A stretch of DNA of 64,000 nt from Brachionus plicatilis. Lineage: Eukaryota; Rotifera; Eurotatoria; Ploima; Brachionidae. Below the pieces are notes generated by a model that was given only the letters and a program-made list of their open reading frames with translations, was not told where the DNA came from and did no database searches. The DNA is taken from assembly GCA_010279815.1 (NCBI GenBank), contig QEOQ01000207.1:176254-240253 (forward strand), in the 5' to 3' direction. Positions 1 to 10,693 of this stretch are shown piece after piece (the stretch's first letter is position 1; each line of letters begins with the position of its first letter). The position numbers were made by a program, and so were the translations under genes.

Positions 1-95
1 CCCACGTGCTTCTTAGGGGAAGACGCCGTCATAACTATGCCGTATGCCGGTCCCAAGCCCGAATGAAAAAATAGGAGGGTGACAAAAATTTTACG
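1..95. other. GC-rich block at window edge, likely TE terminus
   Basis: The first ~85 bases are far richer in G+C than the kilobases after them and hold short CCC/GGG runs, then the sequence drops abruptly to the AT-rich background. No reading frame can be followed. I suspect the end of a non-LTR retrotransposon entering from outside the window, but I cannot assign a family. Confidence 0.3.
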
Positions 96-736
96 TACAA
101 ATACTTTTAACTATTTTTATTAAAAAAAAAAACAGATCCTTGAAAAAAAACATTCTTTAGGTAAACAATTGTAATTTTGTTCAAGCTTTAACTTTAATTA
201 TTTTTCAAGAGTCTTGAAATACAAGGTTTTTTATTTTTGGACGAATAGTGTTATTTCTACGATAAAAATTAACGGTTCTTTGAAAAGCTTTGCTACAGGC
301 TCGAAAAAATGAATCCTTCTTTGGTGAGGTGAAAACACCGATGGGATTTGAGCATTTGATCCACTTTTTTCGTTGTCTTTAACTTCATGCCAAGTTTAAA
401 TTGTTTGCGTAAATTACTTTTAAACATTAATTACATACAAAGTTTTTATAAAATTTTAAATGGATTAATTATTTATGAAACTTAATGTGATTTGTAAATC
501 AGATTTTTTTTATTTTTCAACTTGCCTATGAGGCTTAAAATTTTTTTAAATAAATAAAGAAATAAACAAAAGGAATACATAAGTTATTGATTCAAGTTCA
601 TTAAGAAACAATTTTACTCAAACGACATTTTTTAAATCAACAGCCCAAATTTTTAAAATTATCAACGTTTAAAGTAAAGCAGCTTTTAAACATGTCTACT
701 TAAATTATTTCACATGCAAAATTTAAACTCTTCCCG

Positions 737-823
737 ACCTCGTATACAAATTTTATAACATGGCGAAGATTTTTGCTCCAAAACAATCATTAAAAAACTG
801 AAAAGTATTTTTTATGTATAGTT
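737..823 (+). repeat. Dispersed direct repeat, copy 1
   Basis: An 87-bp unit starting ACCTCGTATACAAAT and containing CATGGCGAAGATTTTT. A second copy at 1542-1628 differs at about eight positions with no net indel, so the two form an ungapped pair about 800 bp apart. No coding frame is evident. It is probably part of an unidentified repeat family. Confidence 0.7.
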
Positions 824-1541
824 GAGAACCCGTCTTTATTTGTGACCAAAGTCTTAAATTTTATTAATTTATCAGTTTAAATAATAAGCTTTCTAAAGTG
901 CTTGAGAATTTAATATTGATTTCTAGGTAATATTTTATAATGTTAGAATAATTCTTCAACTTTCTTGTTTGCTATTTCTTTTTTAGTTAAGCTTACCGCA
1001 CTAATGACTTTTTAAGAGATGTACTCCCAAAGTTGTTCCGATATAAACCTTTGATTATTTAATTTTTTTGTTCTTTTTTTTTGTCTTTTTTTAAGAAACA
1101 AATTAAAACAAGTTAATTTAGTTTAAATGCGAATAAATTTGAGGTCACGAGAGAATGGAATAATTAAGCTATAAATTAATAGTTCATAGAATATAGACAA
1201 TTGTTAAATAAGAGAAGTTTAAAGGGGACCATTTGGGGTAGGCAAGATTTTTGCATTTTTCATGAATAGTATCTAGAATTAATTTGGTAAGCAATTGACT
1301 ATTTGAGAGGTGGAAAGAAATTATTGAGTTTTTTCAAAGAGCGTTTCTTTTAGTTTACTCAATAACTATACTATCAATTTAATTTATATTACCCTTAATA
1401 TTGTGCGCTTTTTAATAAAAAATTTTCAAAAAATTAATCAAATTAAATTCGCACTTTTTTTAAATCTTTTTTAAAATCTATTGCTTGAAGCAATAGATTA
1501 ATTTTAAATAATTCGACTATAAATCACAGAAACTCCTCCAA

Positions 1542-1628
1542 ACCTCGTATACAAATCTTAAAACATGGCGAAGATTTTTACTCCAATACAACCATTAAAA
1601 AACTGAAAAGTATTTTTTAAATATAGTT
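1542..1628 (+). repeat. Dispersed direct repeat, copy 2
   Basis: Second copy of the unit at 737-823, same orientation and length, roughly 90% identical by eye. Confidence 0.7.
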
Positions 1629-2644
1629 CTGAAATAAATTTAAAATTAAAATTATCAAACAATCACGATTTTGAATTTTTAAAAAGTAGCTGAAAAATGT
1701 ATTTGAAACTTTTAATAGAATTTTTTCCTTTTTCAATTTTAATTTGAAGGAGCTAAAGCCCAAACAAGATTAACATATAATTAAATAAAATAATATAAAA
1801 CTTCTGAGTGCACACTTCTAAAATATTAAATGATTTTCTTGAAGACCACGAGAGAATTTCGAAATTGAATTATTCAAAATAAATGACTTGAATTGAAACT
1901 GAATTTTAATCTTTTAAAAATTTCATTTCAAATTTGACAGACTCAACATTGACTTACAATCGATGGATATATTAAACATTTTTAGAATTAAATCATTTTA
2001 AATAAAATTTTCATTTTAGATCAAGTAAATGACAACATTAAAAAAACATAAGCTTTCAACATTTAGAATACTTATTCTATTTTTAAATCAAAATTTATTC
2101 CCTGTCAATTATTTTTTTATACATGCTTTAAATTAGATATAATGCTTTGTAAAGGCGTAATAAATATGGACCTTTATATTTAATTCAAAATTTCGCAAAA
2201 GAATGCCATAAAAAACTAATTAAATTTTAACATCTTCATATAAAAGATTATAAACACATTTACTGTTTAACTTTAAAACCATCTTAGATTTTGAATAATG
2301 AAAAATAAAAACAGTATTGTCAAAATTAATCAAACCAAGACATTTTATTTATATGACTTTTACTTGAATTTAAGATGACAAAAATCAAATGTGAAACAAT
2401 CATTTGTTAAATTAGCTTAATTATGACAAGCAATAAGGATAAAAGAATAAGGTTCTAATAAAAATTTAGATTTGTACCGAAAGGGTTTTTTGAAGTTCAA
2501 TTTTTCAATTTTTTATAATTTGTTTCTGTTCTTTTTATCATTTTGTACTGAATTTCACAAAACCACCGATAAGCAATTTAAACAAATTTATTGATTTATT
2601 TATTGTTTGTTTTTGGACATCTTTATACTTAAGACACTTCAAAT

Positions 2645-2797
2645 CAGAGTTGTTTAAAAGTCGCAAGTCTCAAGTCAAGTCCAGACTTTTTTTTTCAAAA
2701 TTCCGACCAAAGACTTTAATTTTTTTTTATTTTAAAAATTTTAAAGTCCGGACTTAATAACTTGGACTTTTTTTTTTTGGACTTTTAAACAACTCTG
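2645..2797. mobile_element. hAT-type MITE, 153 bp, 8-bp target duplication
   Basis: The element starts CAGAGTTGTTTAAAAGTC and ends with the exact reverse complement, GACTTTTAAACAACTCTG. It is flanked on both sides by CTTCAAAT (2637-2644 and 2798-2805), an 8-bp target-site duplication of the hAT type. The interior is non-coding and rich in repeated GACTT/AAGTC blocks. A longer relative with the same terminal CAGAGTT and AAAGTC repeats lies at 30370-30767. Confidence 0.8.
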
Positions 2798-3106
2798 CTT
2801 CAAATACCTATTGATTTTTAATGAATTTCAAATTTTGCAAGCAAAATTCAAATTAATGGTTTTTGAGAAACATAACTTTTTTAGTTTAATAATTAATTTT
2901 TAGAAATTTTTAGTTATTTTAAAAATTCGACTAATAAACAATGAAAGAAAACCAGTCGAATGGAAAAAAAACAAATAAATCAGACATGATTATAAAAATA
3001 ATCAAACAGTGGGGGTAAAATTTTTTTTAAAAAGATTTGCTAAAAATAAATTTAAAAACAGAAAAGCAAAATATTAATTTTTAGAATATTTAAGTTTAGT
3101 TAATTG

Positions 3107-3278
3107 CAGTCAACCTCGTTAGTCCAGCTCGATCGGGAACATCAAATTTTGCTGGAGGATCGAAAATGTCGGAATAATGGAATAAAGAATTTGATAAGCA
3201 ATAGGAGATAAACTTTTTATTTCGTTCAGCAGTCGTGTTTTCGAGATTTCCGAGGGCGGGAAAAACGAGATTAGACTG
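3107..3278. mobile_element. pogo/Tigger-like MITE
   Basis: A 172-bp GC-richer island. Its left end reads CAGTCAACCTCGTTAGTCC and its right end, read on the other strand, CAGTCTAATCTCGTTTTTCC, so the termini are imperfect inverted repeats. Terminal CAGT followed by a CTCGTTA-like motif is typical of non-autonomous pogo/Tigger elements. A clean TA duplication is not visible, so the exact ends are uncertain. It lies a few hundred bases upstream of the channel gene. Confidence 0.55.
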
Positions 3279-3538
3279 ATATAATGTTATTATATTGAAA
3301 AAATTGAATTAGTCGTTTTAAAAAATTTCAAATCCTTTTATATTTTGAGCAGATTTTAAAAATAAATAAATCTTTTTTGAATTTTGTTAAGTAGATTTTA
3401 TATTTGTCTATAAAAAAAGTTATCACTCAGTAAAATTACTTTAAAGTTTTAAAAAATATTTAGCATAAAAAAATAAAGAAAAAATGCTTTGTGCTTTTAG
3501 TATTAATTGTCTTTGATTAAAATTTATTTATTTTTAAG

Positions 3539-4919
3539 CCAAAGCACAACAGCTCACGGAGTCGGTAGGTTAATTCATTCATATCTCTTAAAATTAAATT
3601 TAACCCAAACGCAAACTCAAGGAAATATTCTACGAGCAAAGAGTTATTTTGTTAAGGCATTTTGGATGATATTTTTAATAGCTTCGACATTTTACTGTAT
3701 TTATCAAGTATATATGGCTATAAAGCAGTTCATGGCAAATGAAGTTGTCACAGTTCAAAAAATAATATACGAATCACCATCAGAATTTCCAGCAGTTGGA
3801 ATTTGCAATTTGAATTCATTCGAAGGAATACATGTAAATAATCTATTTGATGAAAATGGAAATTTTTATAAAAATTTAACAAACATAACAAACCTTGAAG
3901 CACATTTGGCATCATGGCAAAATGAGACTTTAAATTGGCAAAATAAAGTCGAAATTGGAGAAAACAAGTCCTTTCCTCTGGAGTTAATACCAAAGATTAT
4001 AATAAAAACAAGTTTAAAATATTGTAGATTTGAGGGAAAACCATGTGATCATAATGACTTTAGCTATTATTTTAATCAAGTATACGGCAATTGTTTTAAT
4101 TTTAATCTCGGTAAAAAACAACCTGTCAAAAAAGTACAAACTTCTGGAATTGACAATGGTCTCAAAATTGAGCTATCTGTTTCTAGTTATTGGTCTGATA
4201 AAGAACTTATATTTAAAGATGGTATTAGAATTGTGATTCACAATCAAACTCTTGGATCCTTTCCGGAAGATGAAGGAATGAATGCCCAGTACGATTTGCA
4301 AAATAACATAGCTATTTCACGCAAATATTTGAAAAGACTCCCTGAACCTTATAGTGATTGTGTAATCAAACCTGGTCTGGACAGTTTTATCAAAGAGTTT
4401 ACTTTCGAAAAGTACAGCCAAAAATTTTGTCTCAAGTGCTGTTTACAAATTTATCTAACAGAAAAATGTTTTTGTTTTGACAAAAAATTGCCAAAGCCAA
4501 ACAGAAATGTGTCACGATGTAAAAACAATTTTCACTTTGAGTGCATTCAAAAAGAAAGAGATCAATTTTATTTCGCAAACAAAAGTAGCGAATGTCTCAA
4601 CAAATGTCCAAGTGAATGCGAAAAGATTATTTACTTTAAGCAAATGTATACTGCACCAATTGCTAGTGAAAAGTTTTTAATTAACCCGTTAAATGATTTG
4701 ATTGTCTCAGGTCCTTTTATGCTTTTTAAAAATGTTCACATTAATGTTTTTTTTAATGAAATGGAATATGAGGTGATTAATGAGTATCCATCAATGACAT
4801 TTGAAGCTCTTGTGTCCAATATTGGTGGAATATTTGGACTTTTTATTGGAATAAGTCTTTTAAGCATAGCTGAATTATTTGAAATTTTTTTAAGCATTTT
4901 TTATGTTATTTTGAAATAA
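3539..4919 (+). CDS. DEG/ENaC family (amiloride-sensitive-type) ion channel subunit, 5' end incomplete
   Basis: A trimeric, plasma-membrane, sodium-permeable channel subunit by family. In order, the sequence shows the cytoplasmic gating motif TTAHG with its conserved His-Gly, then TM1 (FWMIFLIASTFYCIY). FPAVGICN begins the extracellular domain, followed by YGNCFNFN, GLKIELSV, a HNQ..FPEDEG segment and a Cys-rich region (CLKCC, CFCF, CPSEC). TM2 holds the selectivity motif GIS inside GLFIGISLLSIAELFEI. The stop codon at 4917-4919 follows soon after TM2, so the C-terminal tail is very short. There is no credible ATG: the open frame begins only with a TTG at 3507. A polypyrimidine tract ending TTTTTAAG at 3538 looks like a 3' splice site, so I place the exon start at 3539, in phase 2, and infer an unseen upstream exon carrying the start codon. 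Several N-glycosylation sequons lie in the ectodomain. The ligand or gating stimulus cannot be read from the sequence. Confidence 0.87.
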
Positions 4920-5861
4920 ATGTGTAAAATAAAAAAAAACTTGAATTTTAATTTCAATATTTTTTTTTAAATAAATTTTATTTTGTTAAAAAAAAGTGTT
5001 TATTTAGTCGTTCGAACCAGTATTTATATTTTAATTTATATTTTAAAAATTTCGAAAAAATTAATTATAATAGTGTTGGGATCCGTACAAGCTGACACTA
5101 AACTGATCAAAATTTTTGGAAACCATGAGCTTGTCTGCATTAAGCTGTCAACTTTTTAGCGGCTGCCGGCTAAAAAGTAAGCTCTCAGAAAATATTGCAG
5201 AAAAAAGAAGAAGAATTCTTAAGAAAAATTTTTTCAAAAAAAACAATTATTTGATCTTTATTCTAAGATACTTTTACTTTATTTTTTCATAATTTAAAAT
5301 TTTTTTTTCCAAAAATCTCACGATTTACGTGGCCGTCCTCCAAAAAGTGTGTCATGGAACTAGGAACTATAAAGAGTTTAAATTTTACCATAAATTTAGT
5401 GTTTAAGATGCTTTAGTGTTTAAGAATTGAACCACTTTCTATTTTATTTGTATTGAGTATGACAACTTTTATTTTAGATGTTTTTTTTTTATTAGAAGAT
5501 TTTTTTTATACTGTTTAAAACTAGATAAAATTTGATGATGATCAAATCGAAAAATAGAGCAAAATCATTTGAATATTTCAATTCAAGTTTGATAATTTGA
5601 TTTGTGATTAAAAGATCGGCTTCAAATTTTCAAAAAAATCAATTTAATTTATATAGGTTTTTGTTGCAAAATTTGAATTATTTAAGATGAATATTTGGTT
5701 GTTAAATTTCTTCAAAAAACTTTTTAAATAAAATTTAAGAATTTAATGTTATTTAATTATATATTTTTATATTTTTTATAAAAAATAATTTAAATAAAGA
5801 AATAATATATTTATATATGTTAATCAGCCTCTAAGGCACGGAAACTAACCTGTTTATTAAT
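4920..5861. other. Intergenic, no gene seen
   Basis: AT-rich spacer between convergent genes. A slightly GC-richer patch at about 5085-5200 contains a small palindrome, TTTTTAGC and GGCTAAAAAG separated by a few bases. A run at about 5320-5360 is also GC-richer. Nothing coding is supportable. Confidence 0.4.
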
Positions 5862-6917
5862 TTATTTCATGATATAATCTTCATCAGGACTATAACGACA
5901 TGCAACTTTATTAAGCCGATTTTCATCTATTAAAACAACTTTAGTTTTAGTCGAATCAAATTCCTTATTTTGAACTTGGTATATGCTCTCCAAATATTCT
6001 TTACAATATTCAATATTCAGGACATTTGATCTTAATGAATTATACCAATTAATAGCTTCACCAAATACTTTTTTCTCACACTCAAGTCCACACTCTGAAC
6101 TAATCTTTAAAATTTTATCATCAGAATTGGTTTTTTGAACTAAAAAAGGAGTTGATTTATTAAAATCATGCAATCTGTGTCTCAAAACTATGTGAGCTGC
6201 CTCATGAACAATTGTTGCCATAAAATCGAGTTTAATTATTACCAATTTCTGTTCTTCTGTGTAATTTCTAAAGTTTCTACTTGTTAAAACTCTGATTATT
6301 GGTTGTGTATTAACAAAGATTGTGTGAATTCCAGCAAAACCATTTAGTCTTTTGAAATTACAATCAATAAATTTTAATTCCAAATTTTTGAAATAAAAAA
6401 CTTCATTTTTTACAACAATCTCATCTATTAGATTGGTAATTTTTCCTGTAATTTTCGAGCTTTTTAAAACACACGTAAAAAGCAATTCTAATTGATTAAA
6501 TATCTCGTGGTCCTTTATTAAAATGCTTTTTTTGATTGAAACAAAATTCTCAAATATTTTGGTCATGAAAATTTGATCGTTTAAACGAATTTTTGAGTTG
6601 TGAATTAGAAATATACTTTGAATCAATAAATTTTCATTTAAAGCTTCCTGTTTAATAAAATTATACAGGTCTTTTAAACAATCTGTTGAAAAAATTGGAT
6701 ATTTTTCAATAGTTGGATTAATGCAAAGATTGCGGAGAATGCCATCTTTTGATAAGCGAAAAAAAGCTTTATCATTTAATTCCAATGATAGACGAGTTTT
6801 ATTCAAATTTCGTTCAGGTGTTAATTGCTTTAACTTGCTTGCAAATTCAGTAAAGCTAAACATGCTTTTATTCTTTTGGTGTTCATCGAAAATAGCTAAA
6901 AATATGTTACACGACAT
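5862..6917 (-). CDS. Putative zinc-metallopeptidase-like protein (HEAAH motif)
   Basis: A single-exon frame of 351 aa with an ATG start at 6917. The sequence shows an HExxH zinc-binding motif, HEAAH, at residues 238-242, directly followed by a hydrophobic stretch. About 35 residues later comes a conserved-looking acidic block, SSECGLECEKKVFGEA, at about 273-288. HExxH plus a downstream Glu is the gluzincin arrangement, so a zinc site of His238, His242 and a Glu near 275-281, with Glu239 as catalytic base, is likely. There is no signal peptide or membrane segment, which suggests an intracellular protein. I do not recognise the rest of the sequence or a named peptidase family, and no substrate can be proposed. 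The catalytic motif is intact, so activity is plausible but unproven. Confidence 0.7.
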   Translation of the reverse strand: MSCNIFLAIFDEHQKNKSMFSFTEFASKLKQLTPERNLNKTRLSLELNDKAFFRLSKDGILRNLCINPTIEKYPIFSTDCLKDLYNFIKQEALNENLLIQSIFLIHNSKIRLNDQIFMTKIFENFVSIKKSILIKDHEIFNQLELLFTCVLKSSKITGKITNLIDEIVVKNEVFYFKNLELKFIDCNFKRLNGFAGIHTIFVNTQPIIRVLTSRNFRNYTEEQKLVIIKLDFMATIVHEAAHIVLRHRLHDFNKSTPFLVQKTNSDDKILKISSECGLECEKKVFGEAINWYNSLRSNVLNIEYCKEYLESIYQVQNKEFDSTKTKVVLIDENRLNKVACRYSPDEDYIMK

Positions 6918-7827
6918 GGCTAAATTTTAATTAAAATAAACACTAGGATTAGTATTTAAAATTTTTTAAAATTTGAAATTATAAAAAAAGTTATGAGAAT
7001 AAATTTTGAATATTTTTTTTAATTCTTCTGAAAAATCAAAAAAAAATTTATCTTTTTAAAAAAAATAATGGATTGTTTATTTACTAAGTGATGCTAAATT
7101 TCTTGATTAAGATAAAATAATATATTTCAAAAATATACTGTAACTGTAGCTCATCGTTAGCGTAAAGCTATTTAAGAATTTTTATTGTACTTAAGTATCA
7201 GTATTTATGATACATGAAAAGAAATTTAGACAATGAAATTATTAATGAATACATTGGATAGGCTTTCAGTATATATTTTAATGAATGCAAACGAATATGC
7301 TTTGAAATATGATGTAAAATTTTTAAAATCTAAATTTGGAAAAATCAGCGTGCACTTTATTTTATTTTCTCAAAACACATAAATGTAAAAATATTTTAAA
7401 AAAATACAGAATAAGATAATTCTGAATAATTAAAACTTAGAGAAAATAAAAAATTTCAATAGTTACTGCGTTTCTATTTAATTTAAATATTGATTTTAAA
7501 TAAAAAATTTTAACAAAAAAAGGCGCCGTAAACTAAGAAAAAGTATAAGACCTAAAAAAAATAGTAATTTATTAAATTATTTAGAAAATAATGTCAGTAA
7601 ACTCAAGATAAGTTTCTCAAATAAATATTTTCTTACTCTTTTAAAGATTCGAAATTTTACCATAAATAACATTATTAAACAAAAATTAATCTTTTCTTTT
7701 AAATTCTTTTTAAAATAACTCTTCATTTAATTATAAAAAATAATAAAAAAACTCAATAATTTGAATATATATTAAAATAAATTAAAATTAAAATGCAATA
7801 ACAGCAGGAACAAAAGCATCTAATTTT
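6918..7827. other. Intergenic, no gene seen
   Basis: Very AT-rich spacer upstream of the minus-strand HEAAH gene. Any promoter for that gene would lie here, but I see no definable motif. Confidence 0.4.
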
Positions 7828-8210
7828 AGAGGTGGTGTAGTGGGTAAAACAAGACTAAGAGTCGGGTTCGAATTCTTGTCAAGTCAAATAAATGTAACGT
7901 TGAAAAAAATTAAATAATGGATTTGAGCTTGTGCTTTCAGTATTGTGTTTCTGTTTGCCACCTGATTTGAGTTCATCGCCAAATCATTACTCTGGATGGT
8001 TGTTACCATTTATCTATAAAAATGGAACCTGGCATTACAACAGCGATTATCTTCCTATGGGAACGTGTCAGGGTAGAGGGGACTTTAAATAATGGCGTCA
8101 AAAGACGTAAGTAGCGAGTATAAAAAAACTCTGTGATAATCAGCAATGCATCTGCAAGCTAACCAAATATAACTTGTGGTGTTCAACAAGGGTTTAGACT
8201 TGTCGCATTT
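7828..8210 (+). mobile_element. tRNA-derived SINE
   Basis: The left part has RNA polymerase III internal promoter motifs: an A-box-like GGTGGTGTAGTGGGTAA at 7831 and a B-box GGGTTCGAATT at 7864, spaced about as in a tRNA gene. It does not fold as a clean tRNA and is followed by about 330 bp of GC-richer body with no frame, ending near GGGTTTAGACTTGTCGC. This is the structure of a tRNA-head SINE. It could instead be a tRNA pseudogene next to unrelated sequence. No other copy was noticed in the window. Confidence 0.6.
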
Positions 8211-8569
8211 AAAAATTTACCACTACTTTTAATTTAAAAGGATGACAAAATTAGAAAATAGTGCACACATTCAAATTTAAAATTGTCCATCATCATTAAT
8301 TTATTTATTATATTTAGTCTTGATAACTAAGGAATTAAACAGGTAATACTGAGACAAAAATAAAAATTAAGGTATTTTGTTTAAATTTTGTGATATCAAT
8401 TTAATGTTATATTTTTAACGTCACACAAAAATTCAAAAACTTGATTTTTTTAAATTTTATTTTTCAAAGCGTTATTGGTTTTTTCAATTTTTAACGCCGT
8501 GTTTAAACATAAAAAAATTCATTTTTATTCATTCACGAATCTTAATGGATTTTAATATGGATCAATAAA

Positions 8570-8701
8570 ATCCAGGAACCAGAAGTTTTTGCGCGAAAGA
8601 TCTCGCCAGGATTAACGGCAGTCTCATATCAATTAAATGTGAATAAATTTATTCACATTAATAATGTAAGACCTGGCCTAAGAAACCTCGGTGAAACATA
8701 A
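8570..8701 (+). pseudogene. Retroelement pol-like coding remnant
   Basis: A 44-codon open frame, GC-richer than its surroundings, encoding a peptide with FARKISPGLTAVSYQLNV and then FIHINNVRPGL, ending at TAA. The order, a Pro/Val..Y.L segment followed by a HINN motif, resembles the C-terminal end of LTR-retrotransposon integrases. The match is short and family-level only. No start codon or neighbouring pol domains are visible. Confidence 0.25.
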
Positions 8702-8830
8702 TCCTCGGTTGGATCCGGAATTACTTCTAATACTGATTTTCATTTTATTTTAAATAACTGTTATTATAAAGAAAGCTAATAGATTTTTTTTAATATTGAA
8801 AAACGCATGCCTTTAAAATATACATTAAGT

Positions 8831-9009
8831 TAAAATTGCAAATAGTAAAAATCGATTTTGAGAATTATTTTTTTTTAATTTCTCTTTAAATTAATAAATA
8901 TTTGGTAGTATTTTAATTATTTTAATTAATTTATTTATCTGTTTAAGAATCAATTTATAAAAAAATTAAAAAATTCTCAACGATCGATTTTTACAATTGG
9001 TGATTTTAA
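8831..9009. repeat. Imperfect inverted repeat, possible MITE
   Basis: The left arm, around TAAAAATCGATTTTGAGAATT, and the right arm, which reads TAAAAATCGATCGTTGAGAATT on the other strand, form an imperfect inverted repeat about 180 bp across. The centre is AT-only and non-coding. No target duplication was identified. Confidence 0.4.
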
Positions 9010-9385
9010 TTTTTTAGTATTCAAAGGTAAATTATCAAATGTAAATTTACGTTAAATGCAGTTATCGTATAAGTAATGTAGTTAAAATTTCACATTATTT
9101 TTTAAAATAATTAATTTATTGAAGTTAAATATTTATAACTCTAAAAAAATATTTTTAGTTTTGATTGTCTAAAAATATTTTCAATGGATAAGCAAAAAAT
9201 AGAACTTTTTAAATCGAAAAAAATAATTATTTTAATTGAAGGTTTTATCACGAACTGAAGATTTATCAAGAGAGCAGATTTTTACAACCAAATTTCCCTT
9301 TTGACTTTTTTTAGTGATGAGAAGAGATCTTGAGCAGAAACTTTTTTTAAAAATTAAATTGAAATTTTAAAATACACACTAAGAA

Positions 9386-10312
9386 ATGGATTTGACAAAA
9401 ATCGTTCTTAAAACACCTGAAAAATCATCTACAGTCCTAGAAAAAGATTTAAGCAATTGTAGAGAAAATAGCGAACAATATGAGAAGGATTTGGAGAGGA
9501 TTAAGCAATTTCGAAAATACCTAATGTCAGAATCAACTGAAGAATCATTAAACAAACTAGATGATGACGATTTGAGTTTTCTTGGCTCTCAGGAACAAAA
9601 TGATAAGGAAACAAGTGCTGCTGTAGGAACTAGTAAAAAATCAAGTAGTAGAAATCATAACAAAAATCTGAGTCCAATCATTTACGATGAATTTAGAGCA
9701 AAAGGAAAAACAAAACCCGATGAAGAAAAATGTAATGAAGACCTTAATTCAGTTAGTATTCATACGGAAAGTTATGAAATAGATAAATTGAATATGATGG
9801 AAACTTTGGCATTCCTCGAAAATGATGAAGACAATGAATTGAATCAAAGTCAATGCTCAAATTCGGGAACAATACAACAAGCAGTTTTGACCATCCTTTT
9901 GACAAATAGATGGCAGCAGAAAAAAAAAAACAAGTTAAAAGAACCTGTCAGATATCAGCCAACATATCGTCTAGAACCAAAGGATGATTTTAATTCAATA
10001 AAATATTTAATTGTTAAAAAAATTAGGAATACTTTTGAAATTCTTTGTGAAAAACACAAATATAATTATGAATACACCCCAAAATTTTTGAGAGTAATTA
10101 CTGAACTAATAAAAAATGATGCCAAGTGTTTTAAATTGGACCGCTATAAAATTGTTGCACATGTGACCATTTTACAAAAAGTTTTGAAACAAAGCGTTCA
10201 ATTTATTAGCAGAGAACTATTCAGTATTGATGATGATCATAAATTGTCTTTTAGAGTCGATATGACAAGTTTTCATGCCGTATGTCTGGTCTTTTTTGTC
10301 TACCATGAATGA
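9386..10312 (+). CDS. Tctex1-domain protein (dynein light chain Tctex-type family)
   Basis: A single-exon frame of 308 aa with an ATG start. The N-terminal ~185 residues are acidic, Ser/Asn/Glu-rich and probably disordered. From about residue 190 to the end is a complete Tctex1 fold: YQPTYRLEP opening, a long helix, LDRYKIVAHVTILQK (the conserved RYK-V-V-I-Q pattern), the SRELFSIDDD turn, a central strand, and the terminal AVCLVFFVYHE. The domain sits at the C-terminus behind a long N-terminal extension, as in TCTEX1D/DYNLT2-4 proteins rather than the ~110-aa DYNLT1. These proteins act as light chains or adaptors of cytoplasmic and intraflagellar dynein, so a dynein-associated role is inferred. 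The specific paralogue cannot be decided. Confidence 0.85.
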   Translation: MDLTKIVLKTPEKSSTVLEKDLSNCRENSEQYEKDLERIKQFRKYLMSESTEESLNKLDDDDLSFLGSQEQNDKETSAAVGTSKKSSSRNHNKNLSPIIYDEFRAKGKTKPDEEKCNEDLNSVSIHTESYEIDKLNMMETLAFLENDEDNELNQSQCSNSGTIQQAVLTILLTNRWQQKKKNKLKEPVRYQPTYRLEPKDDFNSIKYLIVKKIRNTFEILCEKHKYNYEYTPKFLRVITELIKNDAKCFKLDRYKIVAHVTILQKVLKQSVQFISRELFSIDDDHKLSFRVDMTSFHAVCLVFFVYHE

Positions 10313-10489
10313 TTTTTATTTCAACTTTTTTTTTTTATCATGGTTGGTTCTAGAGGAAAATATTCAAAATATTTAAATTCATATTTTTTTTAATTAAAAA
10401 TTTTTAATTAAATTAAACGGTTTTTTTTCAAATGCTGGATTCCAAAAATATAATTCAAAAGAAAAAAATAAATTTTTTCAAAAAAAGCT

Positions 10490-10680
10490 TTTTTCTTAAT
10501 TTTAAAATGATAACTATATTAAACAAAATACAGAACAGATTTTAGAAAATGGCGAATTCCAAAAAAAATTCACAACAATAAATTTATTTTATTAAAATAA
10601 AGCTTTTTTTCTAAAATTTTTAGTGAAAATTATATTAAACTAAACACAGAACATTTTAAAAATGGTGAATAAAAAAAAAA
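10490..10680 (+). repeat. Short local duplication downstream of Tctex1 gene
   Basis: Two related segments, about 10495-10570 and 10605-10680, share TATATTAAAC, a CAGAACA block, a run before ATGG and AAAAAATTC in the same order, roughly 110 bp apart. They look like a decayed tandem duplication. The second copy reaches the 3' side of the tetraspanin last exon. Confidence 0.4.
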
Positions 10681-10693
10681 TTCGCAGCCTGTT

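Larger units (their letters stand above)
96..2636. other. Gene-free AT-rich stretch with a dispersed repeat
   Basis: No supportable coding region is seen on either strand. It contains the 87-bp direct repeat pair at 737-823 and 1542-1628, and at about 1744-1800 a GAAGGAGCTAAAGC block followed by an A/T-rich tail. The same block occurs at 23841 and 39788 and is interpreted as the 3' end of a non-LTR retrotransposon family. Confidence 0.5.

Noticed and set aside
5009..5025. B-box-like GGTTCGAAC on the minus strand
   Set aside because: No A box at a suitable distance and no cloverleaf could be drawn.
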